Of a DNA stretch of 64,000 bases, positions 52,196-62,591 are shown piece by piece; position 1 is the stretch's first letter; every line of letters starts with the position of its first letter. The translations under genes were made by a program, and so were the position numbers. Below the pieces are notes generated by a model, which was given only the letters and a program-made list of their open reading frames with translations, made no database searches and was not told where the DNA came from. Source of the stretch: Colias croceus (Eukaryota > Arthropoda > Insecta > Lepidoptera > Pieridae); NCBI RefSeq assembly GCF_905220415.1, contig NC_059544.1, positions 9,302,501-9,366,500 on the forward strand, given 5' to 3'.

Positions 52196-53126
52196 CTAAG
52201 CGCGCACCACGACTTTATGCAGCGTGATTATTTTATCGCAGAAATACAACGTATGAGTTACTATGACAATGCGCGCACATGCGATTAAATAATCGCAGCG
52301 ATTTTAAAATTGTGATTTGTCACATTTTGCTGCGACTGCTCGCGACGCGATTGTCGCGAAAATGAAATGCAGAATATGAAATTGTATGGTACCACGCGCA
52401 CTGCGATAATAAAATCACACACTCGGACCCGGCCGGCACTTCACTTGTGTTTCGTCTGTCCAACAGTAAACATCGTAGTGGTATAGGTAGGTACTGTTTG
52501 GTAAACATAAATTCAGTAATCTGTCAAAGGTTTGAATTTATTAATTTATTTAACACTTTATTGTACAAGAAACAAAATATACATAAAGGTTACAATAATA
52601 AAAAATAAAAAAGCACAAAGGGCGGCCTTTTGGCGGAATTTTCTTTCTATAATAGCTAAAGAATTTTTTGGGATACATCCGAAGTTCATTGTATTTCTGA
52701 CTAGCTTTCCACCCGCGGCATCGCCCGCGCAGTCAAAGAAAAACCTGCATAGTTCCCGTTCCCGTGTGATTTCCGGGATAAAACCGATCCTATGTCCTTT
52801 CTTGGGTATCAAAATATCTCTATATACCAAATTTTCAGACAGACAGAGTTACTTTCGCATTTATAATATTAGTATGGATAAAATAAACTTTTGACAATTC
52901 TATCTGCTGTAAAAGAATGAGTCCAATATAGACGAATTTTCTTTTTTTTTTTCTTCTTATCCTCCGAAGTAGTAAATAAAGACAAGCAACTTGTACGAAA
53001 TCCATGATGAAAGTGAGTAAGGATCACTATTAAATTATCGCTGTGCGCGCACCGTACTCTCTGCGATTTTCTACAGCGCGATTTTGAAATCGTGTCGCAA
53101 AAATTAAAATCGTGGTGCGCGCTTAG
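52196..53126. mobile_element. DNA element with CTAAGCGCGCACCACGA ends, host to a nested insertion
   Basis: CTAAGCGCGCACCACGA at the left is matched by its exact inverted complement at the right. Many short gcgatt/aatcgc motifs lie in the ~200 bases at each end. A Helitron-like element (52701-52878) is inserted inside. Confidence 0.6.
52701..52878 (-). mobile_element. Helitron-like element, subfamily a, nested
   Basis: Exact A|TCCATACTAATATTATAAAT...CTAG|T boundaries on the minus strand. It lies inside the element at 52196-53126. Confidence 0.7.
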
Positions 53127-53753
53127 CCTTAAGCTTGGCATTGAAAAGATATTTGTGCCTGTTTATTTTTGAATTACATGATTTTTACCAAACATCTTAT
53201 TGCTTCCTTTTGACAAGTTTCATCAATATTACTCTAACATTTTTGGAAGTCAATCAAACGGAAAGGCACATTTTTTATCTATTTATAAATATACCACAAT
53301 ATATAAGGTACAAATCTACCACATAAATATACCACAGCATCAAACGTTAAAAGTGAAATTCATTATTTTTTCTAAAATGACAATATTTTTGAACGAAAGA
53401 ATAAAAAATACAATATAATATGACTAATCATTTTTTGATATGTCGAGTTAAATAATGTATGAAAAAATCAAATGATGGTACTACAGTGCACCAAAACACA
53501 CAAATTTAAACCTAAAAATAACGCCCTGTATATAAATAAATGGTGATTTAATTGGATTTATTAAAGGTTTTCTTGCGCTGAAATAAGTCGTAGAACTCGT
53601 CATTTCATAAATAGACTTGATTTGGTAGTTGTATAATATGACTGGAAATATGTGACTGGAACCAAGATGGCAAAAAATATGACAAGATGAAAAAACTCAT
53701 AATAAATAAAATACATTGACAAATTGGATGTAAATTACAAATAATCAATTTCA

Positions 53754-53759
53754 TTTATT
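53754..53759 (-). promoter_or_regulatory. Candidate poly(A) signal of EI24
   Basis: On the minus strand AATAAA lies about 200 bases beyond the EI24 stop codon, a typical spacing for a short 3' UTR. Assigned from position only. Confidence 0.45.
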
Positions 53760-53955
53760 TGTATAGACTTACATCATGTTTGCCTTTCACACAAAAAATT
53801 AAAAAATATTTTACAAAAAGACGTATTCTACAACTACCCTCCATTTCAACAAAAAAAAATGTCATAAAATTACAAAATGTGATATCCCCTTTTACATGTA
53901 CATTTAACGGTACGTTGTTCCCGTTTCCACACAAATGCATAAAATACAATGTTTA

Positions 53956-56900
53956 TCATCTGGTTTTGTCGATGACGTCAGCGCTGTGACGAACGAAGCG
54001 GAACATTCCGTTCGATATCGCTACTACTGGTGAGAACAGACGGAGAGGGTATTCGCTGTAACGGATAGACAAAAAAAAAATAAATTTATGTAGTTAGGCA
54101 AGTTTATTTTATAGTATTGCAGTAATTGTTAATTTTATTTAGAGTAAAAATAAATTGATAAAACATTTAATAATAGTATTTCTTGTTCTGAGAGAAGGAA
54201 TTTAGAACCTTAAGTTGTTACGATTCAGTATTTTAAATATTATAATATCTGAATAATCAATATTGTCAATTACGTTCATATTGTTAAGTACGTAAGGCAC
54301 ATACAAATTATATAAAAACAAGATTTACTATTTAGCTTTACTCGCGATTTTCACGTTTTTATGTCGCGGCCACACTATGCTCCTCGTCCTGCCCCCCTAG
54401 CCTAGTGGCTTTCTGTTTGCGTAGCGTTCAATAGAATAGACTACGAATGTATGAGATTGACGTAAACTGTAGATACGTTTATCTACAGCTTACGTCAATC
54501 TCATACATTCGTAGTCTATTCTATTGAACGCTACGCTAACAGAAAACCACTTGGCTAGGGGGGCTGCTCATCGCGCTGCCGTTATTCGCCGCGACATTGC
54601 CCTCTCTGGCCACACACTGCTCTACTCGCGCGATCAATCGCGACGCTCCTCATTTCGCACTCGTATTGCCGGTCCTTTGACTCGCGCGCAAATACCGACA
54701 AAATAGGGAGCAGTGAGCAGGACGATGAGCACGACGAGTGGCATGACGAGTAACGTGACCACACTATGTCGCTGCCTACTTTCCTCGTTACTTCCAATAC
54801 CACTCGTCGAGTGTGTGGCCGCGGCATTACGTAAACGAGAAACAAACATCTTAACATACAAACAGTCATTAATACTATTATGTTGCACTAACCTTCCTGT
54901 GACTGGCGTGGCTTCATTCCCGCTCAAAATGAAAACAGGGAAAAATATTGAAAACACGCAACCACTGAAAAGATACAAATAAACATCTTTAATATATATA
55001 AATCTCGTGTCACAATGTTTGTCCTCAATGGACTCCTAAACCACTTAACCGATTATAATAAAATTCGCACACCATGTGCAGTTCGATCCAACTTGAGAGA
55101 TAGGATAGGTTTTATCCCGGAAATCCCTCGGGAACGGGAACTATGCGGGTTTTTCTTTGAAAACGCGGGCGAAGCCGCGGGCGGAAAGCTAGTTATATTA
55201 TAGATAAAAGTATGTGATAGATAATTCTATATTGCAAAATTTATATACCATTTTATATGTAGAAAGTACATATTTATAAGCATACAAACCTAATAATATA
55301 AGACTGGGGTATTTGCGTCAACACAGCCAAGGGTAGACCGAACCCGAGGAAATACGGCCAATTCGTTTCTATGAAAGTCAGCCGCTTATGTAGCTCCCAG
55401 CCCATGTTGAACCATTTGTACTCAAAAGAGTACAAGGAGTAGAGTAGACACATGTGCACGAGGCATAGTAGCTCGCCGATGTACGTTATTGGTAACATAC
55501 TGACTAGCATGCTCTGGAAATAAGATAGATTTAATTATTTTTCTTTTCTTGGAACTTATGTCAATGATTTTAGATATATTGCTCCTAGACTATGAACCAC
55601 TTGTACTCAAACGAGTACATTGAAGTGTAAAAATTAAAGGTCATAAAAATAGATGGTCTTAACTCAACTCTTATGTAATAAAAAGTATAAGTTAAAATGG
55701 ATTTTTAAATCATTCATGAAATAAAGAACATATGGCAATACAATTGCCTAATCTCTCATTTTTTCATAAAAACAGATATTTTTAAGATTGTGTTGAGAAC
55801 GATCTTATCAAATATTCTTACCTGAACTAAAAATAAGGCTTGCACCAATAAGCTGAATAGTGAGTCAGCGATAATTTTGCTCACACTCGACATGAATTGT
55901 GGCCGACCGCGCCTGTGTCTATACGCCGAGTCTGCTATGTCCTGTTTAATAATAATTTTTATTTAATAATAATTAATAAATTATTTTGGTGCTGGGTATT
56001 ATTTAATATTCAATTATTTATTTACTTAAACCTGTATTATTCGCTAGGTAGCGATCTCTTCCAGACTATAAAATATATGTTGCGTTATAATTTGGAGAAG
56101 ATGCAGGTCGCAATTTGATATTTTTATTATAATAAATATCATTTGCATGTTTTATATTGCATGCATTCGTGATTGAAAATGTATTTGGTAAATTAGCGTG
56201 ATAAAAGGAAAATATTATATAATATCATTCATCATCATGACATGCAGGAATGTACTAAAAATATGTCCTATGTGTTGTGTTGTATTCGTAATTATTAAAT
56301 CCCTAAATGAAATGATGTAAATATCTTTCTACATATTGAAACCATTTATGTAATGCTTTTAATTTGATAATTTGCAATTTAGTTATGACAATGCGACTAG
56401 TAACTATCTGTCTGTAATTCGTATATTCTTGACGCCTCAACCACTGAACCGATTACGACGAAATTTGGTACACAGATAGCTTTAGACCTTAGAAAGAACA
56501 TAGGATGAGATTTGCATCGGAAATCCCACGGAAACGGAGACTATGCGCTATTCCTTTGACTACAGGGGAGTAAAACGTTTAAAATTGTAATTAAAAAAAT
56601 ACTACTAACCTGAAACCACAAACTATTCACCAGCTTGCTCAACAGAAACAGTGGTAACACCCATATCATTCGAAACGTCATAGACAGGAAGGGTTGTATC
56701 CACGACCATACACTATGTGCTACACCCGGATTGTGCCCAAACACCGCAATCACTAAGTACTTCACCGCTGGGAGTAGCGCATACTCAAACACTAAAATAC
56801 TGAGCAAGAATATGAAGCCGTTGAGAACGCACGACTGCAACACTCGTGTAAGTACTTTTGATTCTCTGAAAGGTAAGACATGTGATTATGTTTGTATACT

Positions 56901-59046
56901 ATGTGTTTTATTTATTTCTACACCATTTCTAAAGTACAGAAAAATATAAGTGAAGTCCTATGTCACCTAGTGGGGTAAAGGGCAGATGTATTATACTTCT
57001 GTTTCACTGATCGATTTTCTTTAGGGACAAGTAGGTGATGAGCCTTCTGTGTCCTGCCAGACCGAGACATTTTTTTCTTCATCTATCCGTATCGAACCGT
57101 AACCATAATCGTAACACGTTCTACGCTCGCGCGTTAACCACTGTACCAAGGAGGCGGTCAAAACAGAAATATATGCCACAAGTTAAATAACAAAACATGA
57201 ATGAATTCGCAGTTTGCACACACTAGTGCAATATGTACCTTGCTATAGTAATATAATATCAATGACTAATTTTGTTGTTGTTCTTATTTATTTGACATTG
57301 TTTTATCATACAATTTGCTAGAACGTACAAACAGCAGTGGTGTGTTAAAAAACTGTTTAAAAAATTTCAAAATCGAAAATAGTTATATAAATATAAAATG
57401 AAATCAATGAATTCATAATATCAATCAACAATTCATACATAATTTTAATACAAGCAATCATAAAAGATTGCTAGTTTTTTATTGGATTATTGAAATTCAG
57501 TAGTTCACCTTGATATACAGGGTTATTTGTAAAACACCGGCAACCTCTCAGGACAAGATAGCTAACATCATAAGTAACAACATTTGTTCTACGACTTTTG
57601 GCATAACGCAATAAATTATTTTTAAATGATTTTTTAAGCTTTTATTGTACTCTCCTAACATTTGTAAGTCTATGTTCTATTCATTATCGAAAGGACGACG
57701 CGACGCCCCCTTTCCCCTCCCGTTCGCTTCTTGTTTACGTAATGTTTGGAATGCGCGTAGAGTTTATAATATTCAAACGGAAAATTAAGTGAATATTTAT
57801 TTTTGTATGAAAATAAAATCTAACAAATTATCAAAAGTCGTAGAACAAATGTTATTACTTATGATGTTGGCTATCTTGTCCTGCGAGGTTGCCGGTGTTT
57901 TACAAGTAACCCTGTATAGACAAAATGTAACAGTGCAATACTTTTAAATACAAAGAGATTCCTTCCTTTGTTGAACAGATCTAGTTTTCCTACTATAGCT
58001 TAATAATATATTATTATGTATAAGCAGATTTATGAAAAAAAATTCTTGGGGTCTGGATGCCAAAATTAATTAAAAATATTTTTTTTTATAAACTCCAGGA
58101 GAATTTCAAAATAAATGCTATAGATAAATGTAACTAAAACTATGCTTTTAAGTTTTAAACAGGATTTGAAAGCATGCTAAGCTCAAGCGTAAATATTGAC
58201 AAATTTCCTTTTTCTAGTTTCCGTGACAACTGTTTCTATTTCCAAAAAGCATAATTAAATATCATGACTAAGAAGCCTATTGATTAAACAACCCTACTCA
58301 AGTTTGTTCATCTGATTATGGCTTACAATGCCACAGACATTCTGCATACACATATTAAACTCATTTTCCACATATTTTGTTAGATTTTAAATGTTTTAAG
58401 TTTTGAACTAGTCTCCAAATGTTTTAAATTTCATCTTATTAATGAGGCAGAATTAATTTTATTTTTCATTGTTGGTAATCTGGTATTCATCATTTACGCC
58501 TTCACAAATTATATGTATGCGTAAATATAAAAATGGTTTCTCAAAAAAACAAACATTTAATATTCAATAGAAGTCACCAATGCCCACCTAGTATACGTGT
58601 TAATTAGTTAATTAGCATATTTATATGATCTACATGTATTATTAGTATGAATGATAATGAATGTTGTTTCAGTTTCTAATCTCATTTACCCACTGCTATG
58701 ATAATGTATTAGATTTGTAGCCAAATACTGCGTATATTATTAATAAAATAATGATTATTAATAAAATAATGTATTTAAATATATTCGTTCTCACTGTTTA
58801 ACTTTGGGCTGTTTCAATTTCTGTTTCGCGCCGTCAAAATCTGGTTGTGGAGAACGACTTAGTGCTCGCTCATTTATTTCTTTATCTAAATATAGAAGTA
58901 CAGTTACACCTCGTAAACTGTCTATAAATCCTTTGATAAGCGAAACTGAGAAATTCTGTAACAAAGAAAACAATATGAGTGAACAAACAGCTGTTTTCAT
59001 TTTATATTAATTTTTACAAAAAGGTACTTACTGTTACGCTTTCCAT
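53956..59046 (-). CDS. EI24: EI24 autophagy-associated ER membrane protein
   Basis: Minus-strand exons in order: 59046-59032 (MESVT), 58955-58795, 56865-56610, 55941-55822, 55513-55290, 54964-54893 and 54055-53956 (TGA). All have GT/AG boundaries (donors GTAAGT, GTGAGA, GTTAGT, GTAAGA, GTTTGT, GTTAGT) and matching phases, giving 315 residues versus about 340 in human EI24. Family hallmarks seen: VWSWIQPFL...WVLPLFLLSKLVNSLWFQ (about 105-144), SSVSKIIADSLFSLLVQALF (about 161-180), LLYSLYSFEYKWFNMGWELH followed by NWPYFLGFGLPLA (about 205-250), and SGCVFSIFFPVFILSGNEA (about 259-277). Several hydrophobic helices are present. EI24 (Drosophila tank, C. elegans EPG-4) is an ER protein required for autophagosome maturation. 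The first coding exon is only 15 bases, so the start depends on the donor after MESVT. Intron 6 contains nested palindromic elements, and a Helitron-like element ends 22 bases from the exon-6 acceptor. Confidence 0.94.
54365..54823. mobile_element. GC-rich element in EI24 intron 6 carrying a nested palindrome
   Basis: Ends CGCGGCCACAC and GTGTGGCCGCG are inverted, with nearby gctcctcgtcct and repeated 'gacgag' motifs on the right. GC content is far above the surroundings. The palindrome 54392-54563 is inside. Confidence 0.5.
54392..54563. mobile_element. Palindromic MITE with ~84-base arms
   Basis: Left arm starts CCCCCCTAGCCTAGTGGCTT and the right arm is its inverted complement, with only a handful of mismatches over about 84 bases and a loop of a few bases (around 54478). 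Entirely non-coding. Confidence 0.75.
54986..55192 (+). mobile_element. Helitron-like element next to the EI24 exon-6 acceptor
   Basis: A|TCTTTAATATATATAAATC start, gggaacgggaactatgcggg block, gcgggcgaagccgcgggcgg and CTAG|T end. It starts 22 bases upstream (gene sense) of EI24 exon 6, so it borders the polypyrimidine tract. Confidence 0.68.
56410..56575 (+). mobile_element. Decayed Helitron-like fragment, subfamily a
   Basis: ctgtctgtaattcgtat, 'accactgaaccgatt', 'aaatcccacggaaacggaga' and 'ctatgcgctattcctttgac' match subfamily-a interiors, but the 3' GC-rich end is missing. It lies just downstream (gene sense) of EI24 exon 3. Confidence 0.45.
56949..57160 (-). mobile_element. tRNA-derived SINE, copy 3, in EI24 intron 2
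   Basis: Minus-strand copy of the family at 7444 and 34646. The tRNA head's B-box region is strongly diverged (atccgtatcgaaccgtaacc) while the body is well kept. No clear target-site duplication, so it is older. Confidence 0.75.
57518..57914. mobile_element. 397-base MITE with ~80-base inverted ends and TATA flanks
   Basis: The ends read CAGGGTTATTTGTAAAACAC and, from the right, CAGGGTTACTTGTAAAACAC. The match continues for about 80 bases through ccggcaacctc, aggacaagatagc and gttctacgacttttg. TATA lies on both sides. It sits in EI24 intron 2; the middle is GC-richer (gacgacgcgacgccccct). Confidence 0.75.
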
Positions 59047-62000
59047 CTTCGTATACGTGTGCTATCTATAGTCTCATGCTGTGTGATAATTACTTTTCAC
59101 ATTATTATTTCAAATAATTAATTGACGTAATGCAAAATTTTGTTGTAACTTGACTGTCTTCCTGTCTTGTACAAATCTATTGATTTGATTGTCAAATGAT
59201 TATCAATGTCAATACTCAATTGTCAGAATACAACACAAAACGTCAATCGCAAAATTATTATCATTCGTTCAATTTAAATATAAACAATACAATTTTTTTA
59301 TTTATATTCATATAATTAAAAATTGCAAATTATACAATAAAACGGCAAATAAATGTTCGAACAAACGTAATTTATTAAAGAACAATTTATTGTTAATGGA
59401 TGTTTATAGACTCATAAAATAATGGAAAAAAATATTAATAATTTTGAATGGTCAGTGGGTCAACCAAACAACAACCAAACAGTTTATTTTTATTTTATTT
59501 TTCAAAGAGAATACAAATACTACATGTACTATTTTTTTTAAATACTTAAGTATATTATATAATAAACGAACAAACAAACCATAAACCAACACCACGAACT
59601 AACGATTTAAGCCGCAGATTTAAGCTGTGGATTTAAAAATAAAGACGTGTGGCACTTGGGGACTGCCACGGTAAAGCTATTGCATTTGCATGTTATGCCT
59701 TCAAGTCACAACTCCGTGCCCGACGGGTGGGGAGCGTGAGGTTTTTTCGTTACGGAATTTCTCGATTCGATCCCCACGCTCAAGGCCCGCGATAGAAGCT
59801 ATGTAATAGTTTAAATAAAATGTGAGGGCAAAATTTGGTAAGCCCTTTTTCGTGGCACTTTAATTAATATTGAATTCAATTACATTTGAAACGTTCAAGC
59901 CACGTCTAAGCCCTGTTTATGCACTAAGAAAAGCACAAAAGTGAGCGCAACATTGGATACTTTAAATATTTACTGTATAATATAAAAATAAAAATGTTGT
60001 GGCTCGAGAGTTGCAAACATTTTCAATGTTTCCATTTTAATTCGTTTCTAAAGGTATGCATTCTATCTTCATGAGCTGTGTTCATGAGAATATTAATTAT
60101 CTCTATTAGATAAATTATTATTTTTCTGTTCAGTTTTGACATTGAATGACAGTGACAGTGACGTATGATTACAGATAAAAAAGAAAAATAATTAACTGCA
60201 TTTTGTTAGCGTTAACACCTGTGGCACTTAACGTTATTTTTATTGCGTACCTTCATCACAATCAATATTATCAAACTGATTTCTTTAATCTACTATTTGA
60301 TTACATTTCGAAGTGTATCAAAATACCAAAGCAAGCTGTTATGAACTCAGAATAAGATGGATAACAAGTTCATTCTCAACAATTTGGGGTAATTACATGA
60401 TATCTTGCGTAAACAAACAACTAACGACGTAGACATTTTGCATGACCTCCTTTTGTTTTGTATGCTTTTACTAATTCATAATTAGTATTTCTTTTATTTA
60501 ATGATCGAATAAGCTCATAATTTAAACGTAATTACTCTCAAATCTTGCCCTGTAGTGGATTCTTATCGATAGTTATGTGATAATCACTTTTACTGTTGTT
60601 GTTTTCGACAGCAAGATGTATGATAGTTAACTAATAATTCTTATTTAACCCTCTTTTAGTACACAATGTACTCTCAGTTAGTTGTGATTCACATACTTGT
60701 ACCATTTTTAATCTCTGATTAACTAAATATTGTCATAACTTTCATTTTGCTGACCCAATCTAAATGTACTTTCACAAAGTTACATTTCCGTGAGGACTGA
60801 GGTTCCATTTTGCAAATTTGAATTTTCCACAGCAAATGTTACACAATATGTAGTTTACTAATATTAAAAATGCAAACTTTTAAATAAATAATATCTATTC
60901 TGCAACAGATGTTAAATTATATATGATTGCATAAATGAATGTAGTAATGTACCTATCAAATAATTTTGTGAAACCATCTATAAGTTATTTAATTCTACCA
61001 AGAAAAATCAACAAGTTGTTATGTACACAATACATAATATATCAACAATGTTGTTTTCTCTGTTCTTGATATTGTCTTACAATACATGATTAGATGATTA
61101 TTATTCTTATCGTGAACTAACAATATTCTATTTATTTTGTTTTTAATTGCTTGCCTCAATGCACTCTGGTTTTGTTTAGTTAATTTTTTATAGTGGTAGA
61201 TAAGATTTTATGGGTGTACAAATGTTAATAATACAGAATTTAAATTGATCTGTACAAATCTTCATGAAATATAATTACATAAATTTTATTTTGTTGTTGA
61301 TGTTGTATAAATTGTTTTTTATTATCCTAAATGAATATCTACTGATATCTTTATTTCATACTAGCTGTGCCCCGCAGTTTTACTCACATTGCTCAGCTCC
61401 TGTTGGTCTAAGTGTGATGATATATAGCCACTGAAAGAATTTTTAAAATCGGACCAGTAGTTTCTGAGATAAGCGCATTTAAACAAACAAACTCTAGAGC
61501 TTTATAATATTAGTATAGATATTGTGACATCAGTAAAAATCTTATTTTATTACCAGTTTTCTCAAATTATATCTTCAACAATTCTGCTTCTACTAATGAT
61601 GTTTTCTAGTGAATAGTTGGACAATATTTATTTCAGATAAAAATTCTTTTAATGTTTTGTTTCTTTCCTTTAACATTTTTATCTAAAGGGAAGTCTTATC
61701 CACATTTTCATTATTGCATTGTTGTTCTAAGATCATGAATAAAAATAACTGGTTACTGGAATATATAATTTTTGTAGTGTTAACTCATTTATTTGCACAG
61801 TTCATTTGAAGCAGAAGTTTTGCATAATACATTTTTATGATAATGATTGTTTACTTAAATAATAAAGTGTTATTGTCTGTAGGTGAAACTTCCTAGAAGT
61901 TTCGAAATTCCTTGTACTAACATTTAATAGGTTTTAAGAGGAACGCTACACTATTAAGATTACAAGCTCAGTATACTTAAGTTCTGTGGCATTGAACTGG

Positions 62001-62401
62001 TCTTGTCAAAGTATCATGCACGTTTGTAAATAGTACATGAAATAGGCAAGTCATGACTTCAGTTCTATCCTTATGAATGACCGTAACCTTCTAATTGGAT
62101 CATCCTTTGTATTTTTACAACAAGATTGTAGCGTTCTGATTTCAAAAAGTACAATTGGCGACTTCCTCCGTGTCTGTCAGTCTTGCAATCAATGTAGCAA
62201 CCATCCGCCGAGCTGGTGCAAAGTTCATTGTATATCTTGTATGTCTACGTCACTTCGCCTCGATGCGAGTCGCGAGTCGTAGCTCGTCAGTCGTCGATCG
62301 ACGAAGTACGAACGACGATCAGTGTGTGCGCGAGAGTGCGGCGATACGCACGTTAACGCCGCCCAGCTCCTTTGTGACGTATTTAATTCCATTGTGCTAA
62401 A
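59047..62401. other. Head-to-head upstream region of EI24 and ABCG
   Basis: About 3.35 kb between the divergent start codons. It holds a Helitron-like copy (61361-61519) and a possible repeat at about 59690-59830 (ggggagcgtgaggttttttc ... gatccccacgctc). The last ~200 bases before ABCG are GC-rich with many cgacga motifs. No gene is seen. Confidence 0.55.
61361..61519 (-). mobile_element. Helitron-like element, subfamily b
   Basis: Perfect A|TCTATACTAATATTATAAAG...CTAG|T boundaries on the minus strand, with agataagcgcatttaaacaa inside. Confidence 0.7.
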
Positions 62402-62591
62402 ATGAAAGTGGATAAGGACTCCCTCGCCGGTCCCGTGGACTCAATGCCCATTCTGTCGGACAGGAAAGGCAGCCTGAAGGTGACGATCACCCCGGCGCAG
62501 CCGAAGACCCTGACACATCTGCCGAAACGACCCCCAGTTGACTTGGCTTTCACGGACCTCACATACAAGGTGCAGGAGGGAAGAAAAAGCA
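62402..62591 (+). CDS. First coding exon of an ABCG-type half-transporter (partial)
   Basis: ATG at 62402 opens a 63-codon exon ending in phase 1 at a strong GTGAGT donor (62592). A polar N-terminus (MKVDKDSLAGPVDSMPILSD) is followed by PPVDLAFTDLTYKVQEGRKS. This is the conserved strand just before the Walker A region in insect ABCG1/ABCG4-like half-transporters (the xDLxYxV motif). The nucleotide-binding fold and transmembrane part are not in the window, so the assignment rests on this short motif. ABCG half-transporters dimerise to export lipids or sterols. The 200 bases upstream are GC-rich compared with the surroundings and may hold the 5' UTR. EI24 is head to head upstream. The rest of the gene lies beyond 64,000. 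Confidence 0.78.

Larger units (their letters stand above)
43454..53955. other. Convergent intergenic region between ENT and EI24
   Basis: About 10.5 kb of AT-rich DNA made mainly of transposon relics (listed separately). A CpG-rich patch lies at about 46435-46560. No host gene can be supported. Confidence 0.6.

Noticed and set aside
54524..54982. Several overlapping frames of 60-114 codons on both strands
   Set aside because: They lie in GC-rich palindromic transposon sequence. The minus-strand 114-codon frame is EI24 exon 6 read past its splice donor.
62155..62400. Plus-strand frame just upstream of the ABCG start (81 codons)
   Set aside because: It ends immediately before the ABCG ATG, is in the probable 5' UTR, and has an Arg/Ser-rich composition explained by repeated cgacga-type sequence.
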